Assembly (NCBI RefSeq): GCF_001019615.1
Contig: NZ_JNBQ01000013.1
Span: 1 to 64,000, forward strand
DNA length: 64,000 nt
Direction of reading: 5' to 3'
From: Cellulosimicrobium funkei
Lineage (GTDB): Bacteria; Actinomycetota; Actinomycetes; Actinomycetales; Cellulomonadaceae
Both the position numbers and the translations under genes were made by a program. How positions within the stretch are numbered: position 1 is the first letter of the stretch; each line of letters begins with the position of its first letter. The notes below the pieces were generated by a model. It ran no database searches and was not told where the DNA came from. It worked only from the letters and a program-made list of their open reading frames with translations. Of the stretch, positions 49,699 through 58,212 are shown in pieces.

Positions 49699-50274
49699 TC
49701 AGCCTCGTCGGCGCCGGGCCCCCGAGACGATCGACCCGACCACGAGCGTGAGACCCGCCGCGGCGAGCACGACGATCGTGGCCAGCCCGAGGTCGACCCG
49801 CGCGCCGAGCGCGGCGGCGAGGACGACGACGCCGAACGCGACGATGACGAAGCCCCACACGATCGTGGAGACGCGAGGGCCGCGCCGGACGGGCGGCGGG
49901 GGTTCGACGGGTGCGGCGGGCACGGTGGGCGTCGTGGACGTCCCCGGGAGGGACGGCTCCGCGGGCGGGACCGCGCCGGAGGTCGGGCCGGACGTCGTCG
50001 GGCCACCGGGTGCGGCGAGCGGGTGCGCGGGGGCTGCCGGTCCGGGCACGTCCAGGACGGAGGTCTCCCCGTCCTGCGCCCGCACGGCGGGCAGGGGCTC
50101 CGTGGGACGCGGGTCGGACACCGACCGCGCGGCGAGCGGCTCCGTGGCCGGATTCTCGGTGGACAGCGGCACCGTCGGGTGGGCGTCCGCCTCCGCGTCC
50201 CGGGCCTGCGGGGTGTCGAACAGCTCGTCGCCGAGCGGCCGCGTGTCGTCGTCGCGGCGTGCTGAGTCGTTCAT
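49699..50274 (-). CDS. Membrane protein with disordered N-terminus and two C-terminal helices
   Basis: The 191-residue protein has ~130 residues of Pro/Asp/Ala/Thr-rich sequence, then two transmembrane helices (STIVWGFVIVAFGVVVLAAA and TIVVLAAAGLTLVVGSIV) and a basic end. It follows the PspC-type gene with a 1-base overlap (position 50274) and shares its strand, so it probably belongs to that envelope-stress operon. No named family recognised. Confidence 0.75.
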   Translation of the reverse strand: MNDSARRDDDTRPLGDELFDTPQARDAEADAHPTVPLSTENPATEPLAARSVSDPRPTEPLPAVRAQDGETSVLDVPGPAAPAHPLAAPGGPTTSGPTSGAVPPAEPSLPGTSTTPTVPAAPVEPPPPVRRGPRVSTIVWGFVIVAFGVVVLAAALGARVDLGLATIVVLAAAGLTLVVGSIVSGARRRRG

Positions 50275-51140
50275 CAGTCCTCCTCGATCGTGATCTGACC
50301 GGCCCCGACCTCGACCCGCAGCACGAGCAGCGGGTCGTCGCCGGACTGGACCTCGTCGTTGTCGAACGTGACCGGCTGCGTGCTGACGCCGCCGATCTCC
50401 TGCCGGTCACCGTCGACGTGCCAGCGGGCGTTCCCCGCGAGCACCTGGACCTCCGCGCGCACCGGGACGCCGTCGGGCACGACGACGGTCGCGTCCCCGG
50501 CGCCGAGCTGGACCGGGACCTCGACGGGAGAGGTGCCGGACGCGTCGGACAGGTCGAGCCCGGAGAGGTCGATCGTCGGGTCGCCGAACGTCACGCCGAA
50601 CCCCTCCTCGGCCACGTCCGGGTCGGTCACGCGGTGCGTGCCGTCCGTGACGGTCCGTACCGAGTCGTCCAGGAAGAACGTGAACGGGGCCGACCGCCAT
50701 GCGGACGCCGGGAGGGCGACGACCAGCAGGAGCACCGCCAGCCACCCGAGGCCGCCGCTCGTGCGCCCACGCAGGCCGCTCACGACGATCGCGAGGCCCG
50801 CGAGGATCCCGGACAGCCCCGCCCAGGTGAGGAACACGGGCCAGGGCAGCTCGCCCTGGCGCTCGACGACGAGGAGGAACGCGCCGAGCAGGAGGCTCAG
50901 GCCGACGACCACGCCCGTCGTGGTCGCCCCGGGACCCCGCGGTCGCGGGGGCTTCGACGGCTGGGGGGCGCGCGGAGGCCTCGGGGGCTGCTGCGCGGAC
51001 GGGTTCCGCGGTCCCTGGTGCGCCCGCTGCGGAACGGTGGGGGTCGCGCCGAGCGGTGCGCCCGGGGCGTACGGGGGAAGGGGCGCGGTGACGCCCGGCG
51101 CGGTCGAGGCGTACGGGCTCGCCTCGGCGGACCAGGTCAC
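50274..51140 (-). CDS. C-terminal part of a frameshifted PspC-type membrane protein
   Basis: Read from GTG at 51140, the 288-residue frame has a Pro-rich start, three or four transmembrane segments (TTTGVVVGLSLLLGAFLLVV, FLTWAGLSGILAGLAIVVSG, GWLAVLLLVVALPASAW) and a C-terminal beta-rich LiaF/DUF2154-like domain (PVEVPVQLGAGDATVVVPDG, ARWHVDGDRQEIGG). The frame stays open well upstream of 51140 through a Gly/Pro/Tyr-rich linker up to about 51430, where the PspC domain is in another frame. It is therefore most likely the second half of one gene, not a separate one. Confidence 0.7.
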   Translation of the reverse strand: MTWSAEASPYASTAPGVTAPLPPYAPGAPLGATPTVPQRAHQGPRNPSAQQPPRPPRAPQPSKPPRPRGPGATTTGVVVGLSLLLGAFLLVVERQGELPWPVFLTWAGLSGILAGLAIVVSGLRGRTSGGLGWLAVLLLVVALPASAWRSAPFTFFLDDSVRTVTDGTHRVTDPDVAEEGFGVTFGDPTIDLSGLDLSDASGTSPVEVPVQLGAGDATVVVPDGVPVRAEVQVLAGNARWHVDGDRQEIGGVSTQPVTFDNDEVQSGDDPLLVLRVEVGAGQITIEED

Positions 51141-52053
51141 CCGGTCCTGGGGCCCCGACGGCGCGGTACCCGACGGCGTCCCGGGGGAGCCCCACGGGGC
51201 GTCGGTCGGCGTGGGGCCGCCACCGGCAGCGCCGGGACCGTGGCCCGGTGCGCCCGGACCGTAGCCAGGTCCACCGTGACCGTAGCCAGGTCCGGCGGGA
51301 CCGGCGCCCGGTCCGCCGGGGCCGTACCCGGTGGTCCCGGGACCACCGGCGCCGGGAGCGCCCGGGCCGCCCGGCCACGGGGGAGCCTGCGGCGGTGTGC
51401 CCTGAGGTCCCCCGGGGGCCGCGCTGCGTGAGCGCGGAGACCACGACGACCGCCACGGTGACGAACGCCGCGACCCAGAACAGGCCGGTCAGCCACCCCA
51501 GGTGGAGCGCGTCCCACCACGACCACCAGCCGCCGCCCCAGGAGAACCCGACGACGACGAACGCGGCCGCGCCGAGCAGCGCGACGTCCACGTTGCCGCG
51601 GAACGCCTCCTGGAGGTGGATGCGACCGTCGCGGCGCTCCGGGAGCAGCGCCCACGCGGCGCCGTACAGGACGAGCCCGGCGCCCGAGAGGAAGAACGTC
51701 ACGAACAGGAGCCCGCGCACGATGAGCGGGTCGATCCCGAACCGCTCGGCGACGCCGGACGCGACACCACCGATCCACCGGTCGTCCCCGCGGTAGATGC
51801 CCACGCGTCGGACGGCGTCGAAGAAGCCGTCGGTGCCGTTCGGGCGGGTCGCGCCGGGGCCCTGCTGCGGACCCTGCGGGGGGCCCTGCGGCGGACTCTG
51901 GCCGGGGTCGGTCGGGCCGGCGGGGCCGCCCCACGCGGGGCGGGGACCGCTCGCCCCGGGAGGGACGGTGCCCGGCTGTGCGCCGGACGTGTCGGCGGCG
52001 CCGCCGGAAGGCCCGGGCGGGGTGCCGGGTCCGGGAAGGTCGGGAGTGCTCAT
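50407..52053 (-). CDS. N-terminal part of a PspC-domain protein; frame lost near 51409-51418
   Basis: From ATG 52053 the frame encodes a Pro/Gly-rich head, a PspC domain (RRVGIYRGDDRWIGGVASGV, ERFGIDPLIVRGLLFVTFFL, GAAWALLPERRDGRIHLQEA) and two more helices ending VVVVSALTQR (codon at 51421-51423). After that the same frame becomes Arg-rich and is not protein-like. One other frame continues with the linker and LiaF-like domain expected of this family. The change occurs at a C5G5 run (51409-51418); one base fewer would restore a single ORF from 52053 to 50274. It may be a sequencing indel, a real mutation, or recoding. Confidence 0.75.
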   Translation of the reverse strand: MSTPDLPGPGTPPGPSGGAADTSGAQPGTVPPGASGPRPAWGGPAGPTDPGQSPPQGPPQGPQQGPGATRPNGTDGFFDAVRRVGIYRGDDRWIGGVASGVAERFGIDPLIVRGLLFVTFFLSGAGLVLYGAAWALLPERRDGRIHLQEAFRGNVDVALLGAAAFVVVGFSWGGGWWSWWDALHLGWLTGLFWVAAFVTVAVVVVSALTQRGPRGTSGHTAAGSPVAGRPGRSRRRWSRDHRVRPRRTGRRSRRTWLRSRWTWLRSGRTGPRSRRCRWRPHADRRPVGLPRDAVGYRAVGAPGPGDLVRRGEPVRLDRAGRHRAPSPVRPGRTARRDPHRSAAGAPGTAEPVRAAAPEASARPPAVEAPATAGSRGDHDGRGRRPEPPARRVPPRRRAPGRAALARVPHLGGAVRDPRGPRDRRERPAWAHERRPRVAGGAPAGRRPPGVRMAVGPVHVLPGRLGTDRHGRHAPRDRPGRGRGGVRRDVRRPDDRPLRARPVRRVRHLSRRGPGPARRRGRDRRRARRRPGARGGPGARGERPLARRR

Positions 52054-52189
52054 GACCACCATGCTGGCCTCGGCGCCGCGTCGCCGGTATCGGGTGCCAC
52101 CCTGACCCGACCCTGAACCGGCCGCCGCGCGACCCTGGTTTCCCCGTCCGGGGACGCTCCGGGCGCCCGGGACGTGTGACGATCGGGGG

Positions 52190-53623
52190 GTGACGACTCC
52201 TGCCCGTCCCGGCCCGCGGCCCGGCGCACCGACCGGTGCCGGGTCCGGTTCCCGACCGCGCGACCTGCCGCTGCGCCGCCCCGAGCGCGGCCGGTGGGTG
52301 GCCGGCGTGTGCGCGGGGCTCGCGGCGCACCTGGGCGTGAGCGTCGGGGTCGTGCGCCTCGTGATGGCGTTCCTCGGGCTCGCGGGCGGCGCCGGCGTCG
52401 CGCTCTACGTGTTCTGGTGGCTCACGGTGCCGTCCGGCGACCCGGCCGCGGCGCGCGACGAGCAGCGCCCGGCGTCGTTGTCGCGCCTCGCGCCGCGGCT
52501 CCAGGGCAGCGTGCGCCGGCTCCCCGTGCGCGACGTCGCGATCGGCGTGGTGCTGCTGGGCGGCGCCGCGCTGCTCGTGGCGCTGCGGACCGGCGTCGAC
52601 GTCGAGGTCTCCTGGGTCATCCCCGTCCTCATCGCGCTCGCGGGCGCGGCGCTCGCGTGGAGCCAGCTCGACGCCGTCGAGCGCGGCCGGCTCCTCACCC
52701 GGGCCGGCGGCCGCACGCCGGCGGGCGTCCTGCGCATCGCGGGCGGGGTGGTGCTGGTGCTCGTGGGCATCGTCCTCCTCGTGGGGCAGGACGCGCGGCC
52801 CACGCAGATCGTGCGCGCGGCCGTCGCGGCGGTCGCGGTGCTCGCCGGCGTCGCGATCGTGCTCGCCCCGTGGTGGCTCAAGCTCGTGCGGGAGCTCGGG
52901 AACGAGCGCGCCGCGCGCGCCCGCGAGGCCGAGCGCGCCGACATCGCCGCGCACCTGCACGACTCGGTGCTCCAGACGCTCGCGCTCATCCGGGCGCGGT
53001 CGTCGGACGCCGACACCGTCGCGCGCCTGGCGCGCGCCCAGGAACGCGAGCTGCGCGAGTGGCTCTACGACGACCGACCCTCGCCCGGGACGTCGCTCGC
53101 CGCCGAGCTGCGGGGGCTCGTCGCGGAGGTCGAGGACGGGCGCGTGGGCCGGCGTGCGGAGCCCATCGGGGCGCCCGTCGGGTCGACCGGCGGCGGGGTG
53201 ACCGGCGAGGCCGACCCCGGTCCGGTCGTCGTGGACGTCGTCGTGGTGGGGGACTGCACGCCCACCCAGGAGACCGCGGCGCTGCTTCAGGCGACGCGCG
53301 AGGCGCTCGTCAACGCCGTCGCGCACGGCGGGCCGCCCTACTCGGTCTACCTGGAGGTCAGCGACGCCGCCGTCGAGGTGTTCGTGCGCGACCGCGGGGA
53401 CGGCTTCGACATGGAGGACGTCGCGCCCGACCGGTTCGGCGTGCGGGAGTCGATCCTCGGCCGGGTCCAGCGGCGCGGCGGCAAGGCCGAGATCATCAGC
53501 AGGCCGGGGTGGGGCACGGAGGTACGGTTGCGCGTGCCACGGGCCGTGACGGGAGAGCCCGAGCCCGCCCGCCCGCCGTCGGGCACCCCGTCGAGCGCCC
53601 CGTCGAACCAGGAGGACCCGTGA
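52190..53623 (+). CDS. PspC-domain sensor histidine kinase (NarL/LiaS type)
   Basis: The 477-residue membrane kinase starts with a PspC domain (PERGRWVAGVCAGLAAHLGV, FLGLAGGAGVALYVFWWLTV), then four more helices and a HisKA_3-type core with the phospho-His in IAAHLHDSVLQTLALIRAR. A short HATPase domain follows (LLQATREALVNAVAHGG, then VFVRDRGDGFDMEDV, then GKAEIISRPGWGTEVRLRV). It overlaps the response regulator by 4 bases (GTGA). It is divergent from another PspC gene, forming an envelope-stress module. Confidence 0.92.
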   Translation: MTTPARPGPRPGAPTGAGSGSRPRDLPLRRPERGRWVAGVCAGLAAHLGVSVGVVRLVMAFLGLAGGAGVALYVFWWLTVPSGDPAAARDEQRPASLSRLAPRLQGSVRRLPVRDVAIGVVLLGGAALLVALRTGVDVEVSWVIPVLIALAGAALAWSQLDAVERGRLLTRAGGRTPAGVLRIAGGVVLVLVGIVLLVGQDARPTQIVRAAVAAVAVLAGVAIVLAPWWLKLVRELGNERAARAREAERADIAAHLHDSVLQTLALIRARSSDADTVARLARAQERELREWLYDDRPSPGTSLAAELRGLVAEVEDGRVGRRAEPIGAPVGSTGGGVTGEADPGPVVVDVVVVGDCTPTQETAALLQATREALVNAVAHGGPPYSVYLEVSDAAVEVFVRDRGDGFDMEDVAPDRFGVRESILGRVQRRGGKAEIISRPGWGTEVRLRVPRAVTGEPEPARPPSGTPSSAPSNQEDP

Positions 53624-54318
53624 CGACCATCCCCAGCACGCCCGCCGACGGCGTCCCTGCGACCGGCCCCGTCCCGGTGGTGCTCGTCGACGACCACCAC
53701 ATGTTCCGGGCGGGCGTGCGCGCGAGCCTCGACCCGGCGCTCGTCGCCGTGGTGGGGGAGGCGGACGACGTCGAGTCCGCGGTCGCGCGCGTGCACGAGC
53801 TGCGGCCCCCGGTCGTGCTGCTCGACGTGCACCTGCCCGGCGGGAACGGGGGCGGCGGCGCCGAGGTCATCCAGCGCTGCGCCGACCTGCTCGGCGACGT
53901 GCGGTTCCTCGCGCTGTCGGTGTCCGACGCGGCGGAGGACGTCGTCGCGGTCATCCGCGCCGGGGCGCGCGGGTACGTGACCAAGGCGATCTCCGGGCCG
54001 GACCTGTCGGCGGCCGTCGGGCAGGTCGCGGGCGGCGACGCGGTGTTCTCGCCGCGCCTCGCCGGGTTCGTGCTCGACGCGTTCGGCACGGGCGCGGGCG
54101 ACGTCGCGGTGCGCGACGACGAGCTCGACCGGCTCTCGGCCCGCGAGCAGGAGGTCATGCGCCTCATCGCGCGCGGCTACACCTACCGCGAGGTCGCGTC
54201 CGAGCTGTTCATCTCGATCAAGACGGTCGAGACCCACGTCTCCGCGGTCCTGCGCAAGCTCCAGCTCTCGTCCCGCCACGAGCTCACCCGCTGGGCGGCC
54301 CAGCGCCGCCTCCTGTAG
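53620..54318 (+). CDS. LuxR/NarL-family response regulator
   Basis: The 232-residue protein has a receiver domain (VVLVDDHHMFRAGVRASLDP, phospho-acceptor Asp in VVLLDVHLPGG, LSVSDAAEDVVAVIRAGARG, then YVTKAIS with the conserved Lys) and a C-terminal LuxR HTH (LSAREQEVMRLIARGYTYRE, VASELFISIKTVETHVSAVL). It is the partner of the PspC-domain kinase, from which its GTG overlaps by 4 bases. The targets probably include the divergent PspC operon; no operator was identified. Confidence 0.94.
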   Translation: MTTIPSTPADGVPATGPVPVVLVDDHHMFRAGVRASLDPALVAVVGEADDVESAVARVHELRPPVVLLDVHLPGGNGGGGAEVIQRCADLLGDVRFLALSVSDAAEDVVAVIRAGARGYVTKAISGPDLSAAVGQVAGGDAVFSPRLAGFVLDAFGTGAGDVAVRDDELDRLSAREQEVMRLIARGYTYREVASELFISIKTVETHVSAVLRKLQLSSRHELTRWAAQRRLL

Positions 54319-54332
54319 CCCCGAGGCGTTGT

Positions 54333-54384
54333 GGGCATGAGATGGGCCCGGTTCTCGACCGAGAACCAGGCCCATCTCATGCCC
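54333..54384. terminator. Bidirectional hairpin terminator between the response regulator and cysG
   Basis: A 24-bp stem with one mismatch/G-U (54333-54356 with 54361-54384) and loop GACC lies between convergent genes. Confidence 0.88.
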
Positions 54385-54388
54385 AGCT

Positions 54389-55795
54389 TCAGGGGGTCGG
54401 TGGCCAGGCGGGGGAGAGGGTGACGACGTCGCCCACGACCGTGACCGCCGGGGGGCGGACGCCCGCCTCGCGGGCACGGTCGGCGATGGTCGCGAGCGTG
54501 CCGACCGTCGTCCGCTGGCGCGGGCCGTAGCCGTCCTCGACGACCGCGACGGGCGTCTGCGGCGAGCGGCCCTGTGCGACGAGCGCGGCCGCCGTCTCCG
54601 CGAGCCGCGAGACGCCCATGAGCAGGACGACCGTGTGGTCGCTCGCGGCGGGGACCTTGCCCACGTCCTCGTGCCCGGTGAGCACGGTGAACCCGCGCGA
54701 CAGGCCGCGGTGCGTCACCGGGATGCCCGCCGCGGCGGGCACGGAGACGGCGCTCGTCACGCCCGGCACGACCTCCACCGGGATGCCGTGCTCGCGGCAC
54801 GCGTCGAGCTCCTCGCCGCCGCGCCCGAACACGTAGGGGTCGCCGCCCTTGAGCCGCACGACCCGCCGCCCGACGAGCGCGTGGTGCACGAGGATCCGGT
54901 TGATCTCCGCCTGCGGCACCGGGTGGTGGCCCGGCGTCTTGCCGACGTCCACGACCTCGACGTCGTCGCCGAGCTCGGCGAGCAGGCCGCGCGGCCCGAG
55001 CCGGTCGACCACGACGACGTCCGCCTCCGCGAGGAGGCGGCGTCCCCGCACGGAGATCAGCCCGGCGTCGCCGGGGCCGCCCCCGACGAGCGCGACGCTC
55101 CCGAGCGGCCGCACGAGCGGTCCGGAGACGGCGCCGGCGAGGTGGGCGTCGTCGTCGGCCGCGGGCCGTGCACGTTCCGGGCGCACGGCCCGGAGCGGGA
55201 GCTCTCCCGCCTCGAGCAGCGCGGCGACGGCGTCGCGCACCCGCTGGGCGCGGCGCGGGTCCCGGCCCGCGTTGACCGACACCGTGACCTCTGCGGCCTG
55301 GCCGAGCGAGACGTCGCGAGCAGGGTCGCCCGCAACGTCACCCGGAACCGTGCTCGGGACGCGCGTGCGCGCCACGGCGGGCACCCACGCGGTCGCGAGG
55401 TCCGCGTCGCCCGCAGCGACGCAGAAGACCCGGTCGGACTCGGCATCGGCGGCGACCTCGGCGTCCACGTGGGGGTCGCCGGTCGCGGTGTGGACGAGCC
55501 ACGCGCCGTCGAGGTCCCCCGTGAGGTAGTCGCGCCGCACCCACGACAACCGCGCGCCGCGGTCCCGGGGCGCGCCCGCGTGACCGTGGGCGCCCCCCGC
55601 GTCCTCGGTCCCGTGGACCGCGAGCAGCTCCGCGAGGTCCTCGCACACGAACGGCGCGACGACCGACACGACGGCGCCCGCGTCGAGGAGGCCGCGCGCG
55701 CGCCGCGCCGCGACGGGACCGCCGCCGACGACGACGGTCCGGCGGCCGTCGAGACGCAGGCCCAGGGGGTACGTCTCGTGCTCGGGCGCGGTCAC
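54389..55795 (-). CDS. cysG: Siroheme synthase: precorrin-2 dehydrogenase/uroporphyrinogen-III C-methyltransferase fusion
   Basis: Makes siroheme for sulfite reductase. The 468-residue protein has an N-terminal NAD-binding domain (TVVVGGGPVAARRARGLLDA) for precorrin-2 oxidation/ferrochelation and a C-terminal SUMT domain: VALVGGGPGDAGLISVRGRR, VVVDRLGPRGLLAEL, VRLKGGDPYVFGRGGEELDA, VVPGVTSAVSVPAAAGIPVT and VVLLMGVSRLAETAAAL. The N-terminal half has Ala/Asp-rich insertions. It is the last gene of the sulfate assimilation cluster, whose Sir enzyme needs its product. Confidence 0.93.
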   Translation of the reverse strand: MTAPEHETYPLGLRLDGRRTVVVGGGPVAARRARGLLDAGAVVSVVAPFVCEDLAELLAVHGTEDAGGAHGHAGAPRDRGARLSWVRRDYLTGDLDGAWLVHTATGDPHVDAEVAADAESDRVFCVAAGDADLATAWVPAVARTRVPSTVPGDVAGDPARDVSLGQAAEVTVSVNAGRDPRRAQRVRDAVAALLEAGELPLRAVRPERARPAADDDAHLAGAVSGPLVRPLGSVALVGGGPGDAGLISVRGRRLLAEADVVVVDRLGPRGLLAELGDDVEVVDVGKTPGHHPVPQAEINRILVHHALVGRRVVRLKGGDPYVFGRGGEELDACREHGIPVEVVPGVTSAVSVPAAAGIPVTHRGLSRGFTVLTGHEDVGKVPAASDHTVVLLMGVSRLAETAAALVAQGRSPQTPVAVVEDGYGPRQRTTVGTLATIADRAREAGVRPPAVTVVGDVVTLSPAWPPTP

Positions 55796-55805
55796 GGGTT
55801 CCAGC

Positions 55806-57194
55806 CTAGATCGCGTACGAGCCGGGCCGGGACGCCGGACGGCGGGCGGCGGCGAGCGCGTCGCCGACCATGCCGGCAGCGAGCGTGCCGCCGTCCTGGC
55901 CGTCGACGAGCAGGAACGCGCCCGTCCGCCGGGCCACGACGTACTCCTCGGCGGCGACGGGCGACGCGAGCCGCAGCGTCACGCGGCCGATGTCGTTGAG
56001 GTCGAGCCGCTCGGCGGGCTCGAGCTCGGCGGTGTCGAGGTCGAGCCGCCCGACGACGTCGCGCACGACGGCCTGCACCGTGCGCGTCGTGTGCTTGAGC
56101 AACACGCGCGCACCGGGCAGGAGCGGGCGGTCGCTGAGCCACGCGACGGTGCCCTCGACGTCCTGCGTGACCTCGGGCGCCTCCGCCGCGGAGGCGATGA
56201 GGTCGCCGCGCGCGACGTCCACGTCGTCGGCGAGGCGGATCGTCACGGACTGCGGCGCGAACGCCTCCGTGAGCTCCTCGCCGGACGCGAGGGAGTCTGC
56301 CGTGTCGATCCCGACGACGGTCGTGCGGCGACCGGACGGCAGCACCACGACCTCGTCCCCGACCGTCACGACGCCCGACGCCACCTGGCCGGCGTACCCG
56401 CGGTAGTCGCGGTAGCGCTCGTCGGCCGCGGCCTGCGGGCGGATGACGACCTGGACGGGGAAGCGGAACGCCTCGGTCTCCGGGTCGTCGCCGGTCGGGA
56501 GCTCCTCGAGCAGCTCGAGCAGGCTCGGGCCGTCGTACCAGGGCGTGTTCGCGCTCGCCCGGTCCACCACGTTGTCGCCCACGAGCGCGGACACGGGGAT
56601 GGTGTGGACGTCGCCGACGCCGAGCGACGTCGCGGCCGCGCGGATGTCCGCCGCGAGCTCCTCGTACCGGGCCTCGCTGTAGTCGACGAGGTCGATCTTG
56701 TTGACCGCGACGACGACGTGGGGCACCCGCAGGAGGCTCGCGACCGCGAGGTGGCGGCGCGTCTGCTCGAGCAGGCCCTTGCGCGCGTCGATGAGCAGCA
56801 CGACGACGTCCGCCGTCGACGCGCCCGTCACCGTGTTGCGCGTGTACTGCACGTGCCCGGGGCAGTCGGCGAGGATGAACGACCGGCGCGCGGTCGCGAA
56901 GTACCGGTATGCCACGTCGATGGTGATGCCCTGCTCGCGCTCGGCGCGCAGGCCGTCGGTGAGCAGCGCGAGGTCGGCCGACTCGAGCCCGCGGTCGCGC
57001 GAGACGCGCTCGACCGCGTCGAGCTGGTCGGCGAGCACGGACTTCGAGTCGAAGAGCAGGCGGCCCACGAGCGTGGACTTGCCGTCGTCGACGGAACCCG
57101 CCGTCGCGAGGCGCAGCAGCGTGCCGCGGCGCGCGTCGTCGAGCGGCGGCGCCGCGTCCTCGGTGACGGTGCCGGTGCTGGTCTGGGTGCCCAT
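55806..57194 (-). CDS. cysN: Sulfate adenylyltransferase subunit 1 (GTPase)
   Basis: GTPase that drives APS formation by CysD. The 462-residue EF-Tu-like protein has G1 TAGSVDDGKSTLVGRLL, the G2 region ERIGITIDVAYRYF-like (EQGITIDVAYRYFAT), G3 ILADCPGHVQYTRN, G4 VAVNKIDLVDYS and beta-barrel domains (VVIRPQAAADERYRDYRGYA). ATG at 57194 has AAGGAGG upstream and shares a base with the cysD stop (TGATG). No APS kinase (CysC) domain is fused, consistent with direct APS reduction by CysH. Confidence 0.95.
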   Translation of the reverse strand: MGTQTSTGTVTEDAAPPLDDARRGTLLRLATAGSVDDGKSTLVGRLLFDSKSVLADQLDAVERVSRDRGLESADLALLTDGLRAEREQGITIDVAYRYFATARRSFILADCPGHVQYTRNTVTGASTADVVVLLIDARKGLLEQTRRHLAVASLLRVPHVVVAVNKIDLVDYSEARYEELAADIRAAATSLGVGDVHTIPVSALVGDNVVDRASANTPWYDGPSLLELLEELPTGDDPETEAFRFPVQVVIRPQAAADERYRDYRGYAGQVASGVVTVGDEVVVLPSGRRTTVVGIDTADSLASGEELTEAFAPQSVTIRLADDVDVARGDLIASAAEAPEVTQDVEGTVAWLSDRPLLPGARVLLKHTTRTVQAVVRDVVGRLDLDTAELEPAERLDLNDIGRVTLRLASPVAAEEYVVARRTGAFLLVDGQDGGTLAAGMVGDALAAARRPASRPGSYAI

Positions 57195-58204
57195 CAGAAG
57201 TACCCCTCCTTCTTGCGGTCCTCCATGGCGGCCTCGGAGAGGCGGTCGTCGGCGCGGGTCGCGCCGCGCTCGGTGATGCGCGTCGCCGCGACCTCCGCGA
57301 TGACGTCGTCGACGCCCGTCGCGTCCGAGCGCACGGCGCCGGTGCACGACATGTCGCCGACGGTCCGGTACCGCACCGTCTCGGTGCGCAGGGACGCCGT
57401 CTCGGCGTCGGTGCGGGGCTCCGAGTACGGCCCGACGGCGAGCAGCATCCCGTCACGGTCGAACACCTCGCGCTCGTGCGCGTAGTAGAGCTCGGGAAGC
57501 TCGATCCGCTCGCGCGCGATGTAGCGCCACACGTCGAGCTCGGTCCAGTTCGAGAGCGGGAACACGCGCACGTGCTCGCCCGGGCGGTGGCGCCCGTTGT
57601 AGAGGTTCCACAGCTCCGGGCGCTGGTTGCGCGGGTCCCACTGGCCGAACTCGTCGCGCAGCGAGAACACGCGCTCCTTGGCGCGCGCCTTCTCCTCGTC
57701 GCGACGGCCGCCGCCGAACACGGCGTCGAACCGGTGGCCCGAGATCGCGTCGAGCAGCGGCTGCGTCTGGAGGGGGTTGCGCGTGCCGTCGGCGCGCTCG
57801 CGCAGGCGGCCGTCGTCGAGGTAGTCCTGCACGCTCGCGACCTCGAGCCGCAGGCCGAGGCGCTGCGCGGTCGCGTCGCGGTAGGCGAGCACCTCGGGGA
57901 AGTTGTGGCCGGTGTCCACGTGCAGCACGGGGAACGGCACCGGGCCGGGCGCGAACGCCTTGACCGCGAGGTGCAGCATCACCACGGAGTCCTTGCCGCC
58001 GCTGAACAGCAGCACGGGCCGCTCGAACTCGGCGACGACCTCGCGGATGATGTGGATGCCCTCGCTCTCCAGAGCGTCGAGCTGCGCGAGGCGGCGCCCG
58101 CCCGGCAGCGCCGTGGCGGGGACCGGCGCAGCCTCTGCGGAGGCGCCGGCAAGAGCACCGGCGGGGGAGCCCGGTGCGTCGGTCGTCAGGTCGATGGTCG
58201 TCAT
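57194..58204 (-). CDS. cysD: Sulfate adenylyltransferase subunit 2
   Basis: ATP-pyrophosphatase-fold subunit making APS from ATP and sulfate. The 336-residue protein has ALESEGIHIIREVVAEFE, the PP-loop LLFSGGKDSVVMLHLAVKAF, LHVDTGHNFPEVLAYRD, VFGGGRRDEEKARAKERVFS and FPLSNWTELDVWRYIARERI, ending EDRKKEGYF. ATG at 58204 has GAGG 6 bases upstream; ATG at 58216, which overlaps the cysH stop, is an equally possible start giving four more residues. Confidence 0.95.
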   Translation of the reverse strand: MTTIDLTTDAPGSPAGALAGASAEAAPVPATALPGGRRLAQLDALESEGIHIIREVVAEFERPVLLFSGGKDSVVMLHLAVKAFAPGPVPFPVLHVDTGHNFPEVLAYRDATAQRLGLRLEVASVQDYLDDGRLRERADGTRNPLQTQPLLDAISGHRFDAVFGGGRRDEEKARAKERVFSLRDEFGQWDPRNQRPELWNLYNGRHRPGEHVRVFPLSNWTELDVWRYIARERIELPELYYAHEREVFDRDGMLLAVGPYSEPRTDAETASLRTETVRYRTVGDMSCTGAVRSDATGVDDVIAEVAATRITERGATRADDRLSEAAMEDRKKEGYF

Positions 58205-58212
58205 GCCCGTCC

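Noticed and set aside
51137-53326. 729-residue minus-strand ORF covering the kinase gene
   Set aside because: It is antisense to the PspC histidine kinase and Arg-rich; the plus-strand frame has all kinase motifs.
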